Below are positions 51,370 through 61,935 of a stretch of 64,000 bases of DNA, piece by piece. Under the pieces are notes generated by a model, which was not told where the DNA came from, did not search any database, and worked only from the letters and a program-made list of their open reading frames with translations. The stretch spans positions 266,514 to 330,513 of the forward strand of contig JAYKAV010002950.1 of assembly GCA_035582835.1 (NCBI GenBank). The letters are read 5' to 3'. Position numbers and translations under genes: made by a program. How positions within the stretch are numbered: position 1 is the stretch's first letter; the number at the start of each line of letters is the position of its first letter. Source of the stretch: Phoebastria nigripes (lineage: Eukaryota; Chordata; Aves; Procellariiformes; Diomedeidae).

Positions 51370-52295
51370 TCCCAGTGTTTGAAGGGACCTCAAAAGGTCA
51401 TCTTCTTCATACCCCTTCAGAGAACAAGGATTAGTTATACCCTAAGCCACCACACCAAAACCTAAATGTAAAAATCTTCACTAATTTTCATTTGACTTGC
51501 ACCTTGTTATCTTGCTCTAATGCCTTCATAAATCTTGTGACTAGATTTTTCTCCCTTACATATAATTTAAATCTCACTTGTTGCAAAGCAAGCTGATTTC
51601 TTTTGGCTCTTCCTCTCTTGGACTCAGGGCATAACTGACCACCTTGTTTTTATAACAAACTTTTACAAATTGGGAGGTCATTATCACCCTTCTTTCTTCC
51701 TTTCCTTTTTACTAAATGAAATAAGGCTAGTTCGTTCAACCTTTTCTCCTTGACCACATTTGTTAGAAACTGATCATTCCTTCTGCTTTCTTCTGGATTA
51801 TCTCCAGTTGGTATACAACTGTCTTTAAGGACAATGCCCCAAATTGGTACAGTACTTCCACTGAGGCTCCTCCAGTGGCAAGAAGAGCAGAATAATTTCA
51901 TTCCTCTGTCTTACATCCAACAGCGCTCTTAAAAACATCCCAGAACGAGACTTGTTCTTTCGCAGCAGCCTCATACGTATTTGTGGCATGTTGTGAACTT
52001 TAGATACTTTTTCTGCCCTGTTGCTGCCTGGCCTAGTTTAAATCCTCAGTCCCGTTCTCAGGCTCTGCTTTGCGAATCTCCATTTTGCTGCTTTCAAACT
52101 GAAGATGCTCACATTGCTTTGGAATCCTATGTAGTTTTCCAAATGCTGCACCTCTTCTTAAGTAACACAGGTGCTCTCCCTGCTCCATTGGTCACATTAC
52201 CAGTGACAGTATTGAAGAGAACATGGTCAAAAGCAGATATCCCTGCTTGAAGTACGCTCCCAGGTTGACCACAAACCATTATTAACTACAGTTCA
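51370..52295 (-). mobile_element. Ancient, highly diverged CR1 LINE copy
   Basis: About 925 bp of old minus-strand CR1. The left end keeps the 3' UTR landmark GAAGGGACCTCAAAAGGTCA. The middle keeps the reversed ORF2 C-terminus: the minus strand near 51650-51901 reads HWRSLSGSTVPIWGIVL, then EKRLNELALFHLVKRK. These are degraded counterparts of the CR1 segments around 'FWAPQ' and '[17 protein letters not shown]'. Similarity continues to about 52295, where the plus strand resembles the RT region upstream of FADD (for example TATTGAAGAGAACATGGTCA and GACCACAAACCATTATTAAC). The divergence is much higher than in the other CR1 copies, indels abound and no frame is intact. The 5' limit is approximate. 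Confidence 0.83.
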
Positions 52296-54630
52296 TCTGA
52301 GGCTTTTCACTGTGTTCAAGTACTAAAAGGAAAGGGAGCTCCTTTGACAGGAATAAATAAATTATAGCTTCAGTTTCAGTATGACTCAGTTTGGTAGCTC
52401 TACAGATGGAAGGAAATTTCACCCAGGCAGTTGTATCTCAGGTTGCCCTAATACAAATGTTATTTTGAATAAATCTACTGCTTCACATCAACAGAAGGAA
52501 TGTATTACCTTTAGCCTGGATAAACTGCATTGCTTTCAAAAGACATAAATACTCTGAGAACTGTAAGTGTTGGAAAAAACTATGGATGAATTTGGTGTGT
52601 CAGTGATCTTGAAGATCTGGATCTGGAAGTGCACTGAGAGGCAGTGGGTGTACAATGGAGATATATTTAATGTAGCCTATCCAAGAGAGAGAGAGAGCAG
52701 CTTTCCTCTTTCTTGAGAAGCACTTTCTAGAGCTTCTGTGAGGCTTCTATCCTCAGTTCAAGGCACAATGAAATTCATTAGTTTTTTGCAAGTTAAAATG
52801 TTCATCACTGTTGGTGAATCCTTGACTAAGAAGAAAGGATCAGAGCACGATATACTGCTGCTTACATTGGTCCTTTCCTAATACAACATTATAACTATGG
52901 GTTGAACACAACCTCTGTTAACATTGAGAAATTACTACTTGGTGTTCAGGGGTAAGGGGCAGTATTAGGACACCTCAAAAGGTTTTCCCTCCTTGGTCAG
53001 TCGTTCCTTGGTTCAGCAAGAGCAATCCTTCCCAGCCCTGGTTTCTCCAAGACATCCCTCTAAAGGCTTAGCTGCAATCTGTGGAAGTGGAAACACACTG
53101 TAAGTGGTATTGCTGCATCTCGTGTGTCTTTTGATTTACTTTGGAGGGGGCACTGGAAATGTCTATGGAACTGTGAGAGGGTATGCTTACAGAGAGGTAG
53201 TCTTTAAGCAGTAGATTAAAACATTACCTTGTGTAATTTTGTTCTTAGTGTTGCTGCTGCACAAATCTGTAGACATTTCTGTCAACCCCTCTCCCTCCTG
53301 AATTGTATTGTGAATGAAAGTGATACAGTGACCCTGGCTGGTCAATCGCTGTTGTGGCCCTCTTCAGTGAGTCTGAGACTACCTTGGCTCCAACAGCATA
53401 TTATAAAAGCACTCAGAGAGTCACAGACAACAGAAACTGCTGCCCAGGTTTTTAAATGTCCACTCCTTAATCAATTCCAGGTTTTGAGTGTTCATTTTCA
53501 GGGAACTGCTGAGGCCCTCAGTTACCATTCAGTCCAATTGGCATTGAAGCTTTTCAGTACATTACAAAATCAGGATGAAAGTACTTACTTAATCTGAGTA
53601 CATAAAATCAGTGACCACTTCTGGCCCTGGTACAAATACAGAGTTGTATTATTATGAACCGTTATGCTTGCAGTTAAAGGCAAGGGAAGCAATTTATTAA
53701 CACAAAACAGGCACTTCTTCAATGGCACTTGTAGGAGCTGAAGTACTGTCCTTCTCTAGAACAGAGGTAAGACTAGTGTCCACGCTGTATTAGCCAAAGA
53801 AGCAGGGTAAGTTGTGAGCATAGGCCTTCTCACTTTCAAGAGAGGGCTCACACTTAGATCAGGTAATCACATCAACACAAAGTATTTAATAGCTACTCTG
53901 GGCTGAACAGTGCTCTCTAATATCAGGTACTGACAAAAATAGTCCAGAGAGAAAATATACCTTCTTTTACACACTTATTATGTAAGCCAAATGATATTTC
54001 TCAATATTGTCTTTTTAAACATGATGCGCCCAGCTGTTTAAAAAAATCTGCACTGAAAAAGAACTTCTCACCAAGGATAAAATGCAACAAAAGGTAGATC
54101 AAGGGGAGCTCAGAGCTCTCCGTGGCAAAGTGGAGGAGAATGAAGCCAGCTTGGTACCTTGGGGCTGGCAGATCTGGAATTCCCTTCATCATAAGCACTG
54201 TTTCACTTCACCTCAATGTGTCATGCTGGTGAATCCTGAGGTTAATTATTAGATTATTCTAATACACATCAAAGGCTTTTGGAGGCTCCTGAGTCTTCAC
54301 AGTTTAATATGTTCATTTACAGGTGCAAGTAGGAGAAATGAAAACTAATTAAATTATTTTTTTAAGACTTTTAAAATTATCTATTATTTTCAAACTCCAC
54401 TCATTGGACCATCTCTGTGATACTGCAGGAGCTACAAAGTAGAGCTAAAAGGGACACCTGGGTTCCAATAGTTTGCATGCTTTGATATCATGGATCGGNT
54501 GACATTTGAGTTTTTTATTTAAAATGTGATAACATCAAAACTTACCTGGATATTCCTCAGGCCAGAGCAGCACTCACTGAGGTCAATGGATATCTTTCCA
54601 GATAGTTTTAGAAGTAATACTTCTTTATTT
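52296..54630. other. Unassigned non-coding stretch
   Basis: No gene or named repeat. A short GA repeat lies at about 52684-52697. The longest open frame (53229-53597, plus, 122 codons) has no recognisable domain and no supporting signals. Confidence 0.55.
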
Positions 54631-54635
54631 CCAAC
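54631..54635. repeat. Left target-site duplication of LTR copy C (CCAAC)
   Basis: CCAAC is repeated exactly at 55219-55223, right after the LTR. Confidence 0.93.
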
Positions 54636-54898
54636 TGTTCTGGTTTTGGCTGGGATAGAGTTAATTTTCTTCATAGTAGCTAGTATGGGGCTATGTTTTG
54701 GATTTGTGCTACAGTGAAACAGTGTTGATAACACAGGGATGTTTTCATTATTGCTGAGCAGTGCTTACACAGAGTCAAGGCCTTTTCTGCTCCTCACCCC
54801 ACCCCACCAGCNAGGAGGCTGGGGGTGCACAAGGAGTTGGGAGCAGACACAGCCAGGACAGCTGATCCCAACTGACCCAAGGGCTATTCCATACCATA

Positions 54899-54921
54899 TG
54901 ACGTCATGCTCAGCATATAAA
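54899..54921 (+). promoter_or_regulatory. LTR copy C core promoter: CRE and TATA box
   Basis: TGACGTCA at 54899-54906 and TATAAA at 54916-54921 on the plus strand. The pair is conserved despite the divergence of the rest of U3. Confidence 0.7.
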
Positions 54922-55086
54922 GCTGGGGGAAGAAGGAGGAAGGGGGGGACGTTTGGAGTGATGGCGTTTGTCTTCCCAAGTAACCGTTAGGCATGATGCA
55001 GATGGCTGAACACCTGCCTGCCAATGGGAAGCAGTGAATGAATTCCTTGTTTTGCTTTGCTTGCATGCGCGGCTTTTGCTTTACCT

Positions 55087-55092
55087 ATTAAA
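55087..55092 (+). terminator. LTR copy C polyadenylation signal (ATTAAA)
   Basis: ATTAAA lies about 170 bp downstream of the TATA box, within the ACCTATTAAACTGTC word shared with the other LTR copies. Confidence 0.6.
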
Positions 55093-55218
55093 CTGTCTTT
55101 ATCTCAACCCACGAGTTTTCTCACTTTTACTCTTCCGATTCTCTCCCCCATCCCACCAGGGGGGAGTGAGCGAGAGGCTGTGTGGTGCTTGGTTGCCGGC
55201 TAGGGTTAAACCACAACA

Positions 55219-55223
55219 CCAAC
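55219..55223. repeat. Right target-site duplication of LTR copy C (CCAAC)
   Basis: Exact copy of 54631-54635. Confidence 0.93.
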
Positions 55224-55823
55224 ATGTCAGCAATCCTCACCATTATTCAGATAAAGAATTTTTTGGCTTTCTAGTCCAACACCATTTCAAAGGCACAGAT
55301 GTCTGCTTTGAACTTCAAGATGTCTTGCTAACCACCATCTACTGACAGTATGACAGGGGCAGAATTTGGGAGTACAAAGAAATTACGTGCAGCAATAGGA
55401 AGCGAAAATTTTTCTGTTGTTCTTTTATTACCTTATGTCAAGGGCGGTAGGGGGAAGGGGTGTCCCACTTCATTCCAAGAAGAATATGCAGCTAAAAGAA
55501 TGAATAAGATCAAAATTATCTTCTACAGGAATGCAAAGCACAGGTGTACTTCTGTTTGCATCTGGTCCAAAATATAGCAAAGGGGCTTACTTGATGAGTG
55601 GCAAGATCTGAATGAGAGGAAATATACTTAGTCCTGTACTAGCAGAGTGACACAAGACTCTGTAAAGCAGCAGGCTGTAAAAGGAGATCTAAGGGAAACA
55701 CAGAAGCTGCCTTCACTTTAGAGCCCATACTTCCACAGAAAAATTGGGTCCAGTTGGATTTTTCCTGAAATAACAGGGGACAAATAGAGAAGTGCAGTGG
55801 TCCAACCATAGCTTAAGTTGTTT
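55224..55823. other. Unassigned non-coding stretch
   Basis: About 600 bp between the solo LTR and the long CR1. No gene or repeat recognised. Confidence 0.6.
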
Positions 55824-57620
55824 CATAGAATCACAGGATAGTTTGGGTTGGAAGGGACCTTTAAAGGCCATCTAGTCCAACCCCCCTGCAGTGAGCAGGG
55901 ACATCTTCAGCTAGATCAGGTTGCTCAGAGCCTCGTCCAACCTCACCTTGAATGTTTCCAGGGATGGGCCATCTACCACCTCTCTGGGCAACCTGTTCCA
56001 GTGTTTCACCACCGTCAGCGTAAAAAATTTCTTCCTTATATCTAGTCTAAATCTACCTTCTTTTAGTTTAAAACCATTCCCCCTTGTCCTCTCGCAACAA
56101 GCCCTACTAAAAAGTTTGCCGCCATCTTTTTTATAAGCCCCCTTTAAATACTGATAGGCTGCAATAAGGTGTCCCTGAAGCCTTCTCTCCTCCAGGCTGA
56201 ACAACCCCAACTCTCTCAGCCTTTCTTCATAGGAGAGGCGTTCCATCCCTCTGATCATTTTCATGGCCCTCCTCTGGACCCGCTCCAACAGGTCCATGTC
56301 TTTCTTGTGCGGAGGGCTCAGAGCTGGAGGCAGTACTCCAGGTGGGGTCTCACCAGAGCAGAGCAGAGGGGCAGAATCACCTCCCTCGACCTGCTGGCCA
56401 CGCTTCTTTTGATGCAGCCCAGGATATGGTTGGCCTTCTGGGTTGCAAGCATACATTGCCAGCTCATGTCCAGCTTTTCATCCACCAGTACCCCCAAGTC
56501 CTTCTCGGCAGGGCTGCTCTCAATCCCTTCATCCCCCAGCCTGTATTGATCCTGGGGGTTGCCCCAACCCAGGTGCAGAACCTTGCAATTGACCTTGTTG
56601 AACCTCATGAGATTCACACAGGCCCACTTCTCGAGCTTGTCCAGGTCCCTCTGGATGGCATCCCGTCCCTCAAGCGTGTCGACCACACCACTCAGCTTGG
56701 TGTCGTCTGCAAACTTGCTGAGGGTGCACTTGATCCCACTATGTCATTGATGAAGATATTAAACAGTACCAGTCCCAATACGGATCCCTGCGGGACGCCA
56801 CTCGTCACCGACCTCCATCTGGACATCGAGCCATTGACCACTACCCTCTGGATGTGACCATCCAACCAATTCCTCACCCATCGGACAGTCCACCCATCAA
56901 ATCCATACCTCTCCAGTTTAGAGAGAAGGATGTTGTGAGGGATCGTGTCAAAGGCCTTACAGAGGTCCAGAGAGATGACATCTGTAGCTCTTCCCATGTC
57001 CACTGATGTAGTCACTCCATCGTAGAAGGCCACTAGGTTGGTGAGGCAGGACTTGCCCTTGGTGCAGCCATGCTGGCTGTCTCGAATCACCTCCCTGTCC
57101 CCCATGTGCCTTAGCATAGCTTCCAGGAGGATCTGTTCCATGATCTTCCCAGGCACAGAGGTGAGACGGACTGGCCTGTAGTTCCCCGGGTCTTCCTTCT
57201 TTCCCTTTTTAAAAATGGGGGTTATGTTTCCCCTTTTCCAGTCAGTGGGAACTTCACTGGACTGCCACGACTTCTCAAAGACGATGGATAGTGGCTCAGC
57301 AACTTCATCCGCCAATTCCCTCAGGACCCGCGGATGGATCTCATTGGGTCCCATGGACTTGTGCACCTTCAGGCTCCTTAGACAGTCTCGAACGTGATCT
57401 TCTCCTACAGTGGGCAGCTCTTCATTCTCCCAGTCCCTGCCTTTGCTTTTCGCAGCTTGGGTGGTGAGGCTTGAGCACTTGCCAGTGAAGACCAAGGCAA
57501 AAAAGTCATTGAGTACCTCCGCCTTCTCCATATCCCAGGTAACCAGGTCTCCTGTTTTGTTACAGAGAGGGCCCACATTTTCCTTTGTCTTCCTTTTATC
57601 CCTGACGTATCTGTTTATCG
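55824..57620 (-). mobile_element. Long 5'-truncated CR1 LINE with reverse-transcriptase relic
   Basis: About 1.8 kb of minus-strand CR1, the longest and best-preserved copy in the window. The 3' tail (CATAGAATCACAGGATAG as seen on the plus strand) is at 55824, and the 3' UTR is short, about 87 bp. The body is the C-terminal part of ORF2. Similarity ends at about 57620, where the expected upstream coding text (about [16 protein letters not shown]) stops, so the endonuclease domain and the 5' half of RT are missing. This is a typical 5'-truncated insertion. The 3' end matches the copies at 2916 and 40231. Confidence 0.95.
55911..57620 (-). pseudogene. CR1 ORF2 fragment (reverse transcriptase), frameshifted
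   Basis: Three minus-strand open segments join into one CR1 ORF2 C-terminal region. The first (57576-56692) carries the RT fingers/palm: [20 protein letters not shown], a motif-A-like LDLCKAFDT (near 56942-56980) and GVPQGSVLG (near 56782-56799). A frameshift near 56741-56747, just after FINDI, moves the frame. The second segment then carries the intact motif C FADD (56702-56713) and the EKDLGVLVD stretch. A further frame break near 56310-56317, with the expected Trp replaced by a stop, leads to the third segment: [29 protein letters not shown] and WNRLPREVVDGPSLETF, ending at a stop at 55911-55913. In its host element this protein copies CR1 RNA at the target site. Here the N-terminal endonuclease is absent and at least two frame breaks make it non-functional, although catalytic residues survive. 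Confidence 0.92.
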
Positions 57621-60600
57621 CTAAGGAGCACAGGTGTCTCTGAAAAAAATCCAGGAATTGCAGTGGATTGCTGAATCCTGCTGCAGTCCATGGAAGACCA
57701 CTGAATTCTGCTGGAAGAAAGCAGCTAAATAAAAGAAAATACTCCTCGGGGAAATGTAATATAATTACATTTCTTGTTGTTTGATAAGTGCAAAATCAAT
57801 TCTGAAGTGTTGTACCTGCATTTTGCAGTATTCTTTAAAATAACAGCAAAAGGGTTTATTACTATTTATTACTAGTTATAGAGGAGGAAGTTACTTCATT
57901 CACTAAACCTAGGAAAGAAACCATACAGTCTAATTCTTCATGAGAATTTTTTTAAATTTTATTTACTGCATCAGGGCAACTATACAGACATAATAATAGA
58001 CTGCGGTAGCTCTGAGGGAACTCTTCTAAGCTGTTGCACCCGGAGTCTGTGAACTGAAGTGTCTCCCCAGCTACAGGTGGATGTAAAGGGAGGCCTTTTA
58101 CAGGCAGCAAGAGGGGTGTGAGAAGAAGCTATTGATTTGTTTAAAAAAGAAATCTGAAAAGTGGCCAGAGCATTGAGGGTAGGGGGAAGGGTATTGACTC
58201 AGCATTTCTGGACACTGAATAATTACAGTATTTCATCTTGTACATCCAAAATCAGTACTCATCATTGAACATCCTGGACTTAAAATATAAGTGAAATCAC
58301 AAAAATGCAATATAGACCAGAATTATGTATTATTTACTGCATTACTGCTTGGCCTGCATGCATCATATCCATTGTGTATTTCTTTATTCTGATAATGGAT
58401 CTGAACTGTGGAAAGTAAAAAAAAAAAACCACCCTTCAGATACTTCTTGCTTTCTTCCTTTAGGCGTTCCCAAATGATACTCTATTTTCTATGAAAGTCT
58501 ATTTTTTTCTATGAATCCATCACCATTCACTCTGTAGCAAAGCCCTTTCCACCTCATGTCTCTATATGCATTAATAAGTTTCATTTTAACCCCTAATGAC
58601 TTGAGGCTTATCTAGTACAAATGTGATTCCCCTACTTGGAGCAGACACTCTGGATCTCGACCATATTTCTGTTAGTTTTTCAATGTTCTGTATTATGAGC
58701 AGGTTAAGAAGAAATAATTCTTTTTAAAGCCCACTTTGAAATCTAATTTCACTCTACCTTTTTTGGAAAAGTTTCATTTTTCTTCTTTTGATTACAAAAT
58801 TTGAAATTGTTTACTTGTGCTACCTGATCGCAAACTGATATATCCAGAAGTTGGTTAACAGTCGTGGCCCATTTTTGATTCTAGTGTTAGAACTGAGTTT
58901 TGCTTTCCTAAATGGCTTGTGAAAGAGTGTCATTCACAATTATGAAGGAGTGTGGGGATTTGAATGCAAAGGCTGTAGCACCCTATATACATATATATGT
59001 GTATATATATGTATGTATGTATCTCAGGACATTACAAACCTCAGTATTACAACACACCACAACATTTTTCCATTAGCTCCGGGTTCAGGAACCTACACTT
59101 GTAGGGCTGGAAATATTTGGGTCTATCCCTTGGGCCAGATATGAGCAGCTGTAGAGACCCAGGTTTGAGGTCACAGATTTATTACCTGTAGTGAGTGCGC
59201 TCAGGCCTGTGGTGGGACCCCGGGACCTCAGCCCTCTGTGCTGTCTTTGTAAATGTATTAGGACGAACGATGTCATCTTGGTTAGGACAATCTGCCCTCT
59301 ATCTCTGCTGTATTTAGTTGTCAGTAATGCTGCCTCCAATTTTCTTTCATGCAGAGGGTGTCTCCCCATCCTGGCATGCCTCTGGAAGGAGCATCTGCCT
59401 GTACCTTCCATGCCCTTCATTCCCAGAACAAGCAGCAAGTGTTCATGACACTCAGGAATGACTCTTTGATCCAAAAATGCCAATCTCACCCCAAAGTGAC
59501 AGAAATTTCCACTAGTTGCAAAACATATCAGATTCCCAGGTCACCAAGATCTTTCTGAATGACTTACCACATGTTAGGACACTCAGCACGTTTCTTATAT
59601 TGCGCAAGCACACCAAAAATGTTATAGCTTTGTGCTCAGGCCTATAGAAATAAGCAGAGGACTCATTTCCTCAGCTGAACAGACATAAATATCCATCAAT
59701 ACCTTGAACGCTTTTCGACTATTATACTTCTGAACAACTTTAAACTTCTGGATAGTGCACAGATAGGCACTTTATAGACAGGTAGGCAGCTGGAAATTAC
59801 TAATGTGTGATTTCTACTGATCACACCAGCAAACAAAATATGCTCCTACTCAGCTGGCAATCTACTGCCTGAAAGAAGCATTAAACTCGGTTTCTGATTC
59901 AGTTCCTCAGTGGGTGTATCTCCAGGTAGAATTCCCTTCTCTCTCCTTTATCCTGCCAGATATGGCAATATACTCCTTTTTTACTTTTAAATCTCTCAGG
60001 ATTTGAAAAGTGCTTTAGTTATGCTGAAAGAATAGATTTTTTTCTGGAAAACACTCTCCATTATTACTTTGTGCAGTAATCTTTGAACTGTGGAAGAAGA
60101 AGTCACTGCTATTGCTCTGACAAATGACCTAAAGGCTTAGCCTAAAAAGCACATTGGCAACCAGGTTTGTGCCCTTCTTCTCTTCCTGTAGTCATTGTGA
60201 AGGAACATCTTGTGCAAAGGTCCACAGTGTCCCAGGGCTCTATATTCCTATACACAAAATGGAAAATATCTGGGGAAAATACTACATCTCAAAAGTAAAT
60301 ATCGTATAAACACTCAGTTACCAGAAACAATAACTTGGTCCTCACCTGGCATCTTTGAGAGTGTGTGGAAAGTACCTGAACCTCTCATAACTGCTACAAG
60401 CTTATATTGGGCAACGGTGATTTGAATGACATGCCAAATGATCTACAGCATGGGGAAGCAGACTGAATGCAAAAGTATCTGTACCATCAGAAATTGATTT
60501 GACGATTATGTCAATTACTTTTGGCACTAAGCTTCCTGTGGGTTATTTTCTGATTGATCTTTTGGCCATCTGTGACTGTTTCCCTATCTATGCTTATTTT

Positions 60601-61779
60601 GGGAGAGATTTAAGGGATGCTTTGGCTATCATAAATCATTCAAATTTTTACCCCATGTGGAATATCTGCTTATACTGTTTGGGTCAGCTTTGATTATTCC
60701 TTCTCCTTCTCAGGCAGTAAATGCTGTTGCTGAGCCNTAACATTAGTCACAAAAGATGTCCCCCAAACCAATCTTGATTTGTAAGATACCAGATGAGAAT
60801 GTAATTTGCCAGAAAAACCCATCCCTTTAGTTCCTATACATTTTTGTGCAGTGTACCTTTTTTTCGGCAGCATGTTTTTGATCTCCAAGTTTCTTTCAAT
60901 TCTGTTGAGTTACTCACACTAAATAGGCTGCTGCATCAACTTTTGCATGCTAATGTGTCAGATATTGATGCTATTTACATGAGATCTCATTTAAGAGCTT
61001 AAACACATATCTTTTAATGTTGCAGCATTTACAGATTCAAAGATGGCAGAGAGAATGGCATTATGTCACTTACCATCATCCTTGTTTTGCTGTGTGACAA
61101 CACAGAGTGGCAACTTCACACTTATTTTANACTCTTTTTTTGACTAAACATACTGGTAATACCAGGTTTAGTTTTATTTTCTGGGAGACGTCTGTGGACT
61201 ACCCAAAGAAATGGATTTAGCATTTTTTTTCTGCATTTGATTGTAGAACTGGAAGTATTGAATCTTGAAAGAGATGGAAGTAAAACCTTTAAGAAAGAAG
61301 TTTGGAATTAACTAGCTGCTAACAAAAATATGCATAAAAAAACCCTCAAAGAGTACAGTGGTTTTAATTAAAAAAAACATAGCCCTTTTCTTTCCTAACT
61401 CAGTATTACTTCTGTGGTATAATGTGGGGTCATAATTATACTTTCCCTCTAGTCTGTTGTAGAATCATCCAGGAAAACAGATCAGATAATATGTGAAATG
61501 GGAGAGGTGGGGGGGAGAAGCTTTCAAGCCTTCTTTAGTCATGTCAAAGAAGTAAAAATGGTACAACCCCCTTTTTTTTCTGCCTTTGCAGATCACCTTT
61601 AAAGGTTCCTGTTGTCATCCCTCACATCAATTGTGAGCAAGCTATTATCTTTATGGACTCAGGATGCTGATTTCAGACTCACAGTCCCTAAGCAGTGATG
61701 TACATCAAGTAATCTTTTATTTATTTATTTGAATGCTTCAGCTCCTGAGACTCAAGCCTGCCCAGCATTCTGACAATCA
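57621..61779. other. Unassigned non-coding stretch
   Basis: No gene or named mobile element recognised over about 4.2 kb. A TA/TATG microsatellite at 58984-59023 is listed separately. Short open frames, such as 59085-59489 (minus, 134 codons), show no domain. Confidence 0.55.
58984..59023. repeat. TA / GTAT microsatellite
   Basis: An alternating TATATACATATATATGTG tract grading into TATGTATGTATGTAT, about 40 bp. Confidence 0.9.
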
Positions 61780-61935
61780 GGGTTAATTACTGTAATGCTT
61801 CTCTGGCAGGTCCTTCTTAAAACATCTTAGCAATATTGTAGCTCATCCAGGATGGTGCTGATTGCTACCTGTACAGGACTTTGTCAGCATATTACTTCCA
61901 CTTTATGCAGATTGGGCACTTGCAATTTGAAGTGC
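61780..61935 (+). mobile_element. Possible ancient L2-like LINE fossil
   Basis: The plus-strand translation from 61782 reads VNYCNASLAGPS, stop, then LIQDGAD. After a +1 shift it reads QHITSTLCRL, and then back in the first frame HLQFEVL. The order and spacing (x-Y-C-N-x-x-L-x-G, L-x-x-x-Q-x-x-A, H-I-T-x-x-L-x-x-L, x-F-x-V-L) resemble the C-terminal region of L2-type LINE ORF2, where the known pattern is YCN...HITP..LHWLP...FKVL. Stops and the frame shift show a long-dead relic. The match is by eye and weak; a coincidence is possible. Confidence 0.42.

Larger units (their letters stand above)
54636..55218 (+). mobile_element. Solo LTR, second subfamily of the same endogenous retrovirus (copy C)
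   Basis: A 583-bp LTR in plus orientation, beginning TGTTCTGG and ending CCACAACA, with perfect 5-bp target duplications CCAAC (54631-54635 and 55219-55223). The R/U5 part (from the TATA box on) aligns well with copies A and B. The U3 (about 54720-54890) is clearly diverged: it carries a CACCCCACCCCACCAGC-type segment and a GGAGGCTGGGGGTGCACAAG segment. Copy C also lacks about 18 bp present in A and B after the ACCGTTA word (near 54990). CRE, TATA box and ATTAAA signal are all kept. No internal viral genes adjoin it. One ambiguous base is at 54812. Confidence 0.95.

Noticed and set aside
53229..53597. 122-codon plus-strand open frame
   Set aside because: No domain, no splice or start context, and no sign of codon bias; taken as chance.
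56169..56857. Plus-strand open frames of 126-171 codons
   Set aside because: Antisense shadows of the CR1 reverse-transcriptase region.
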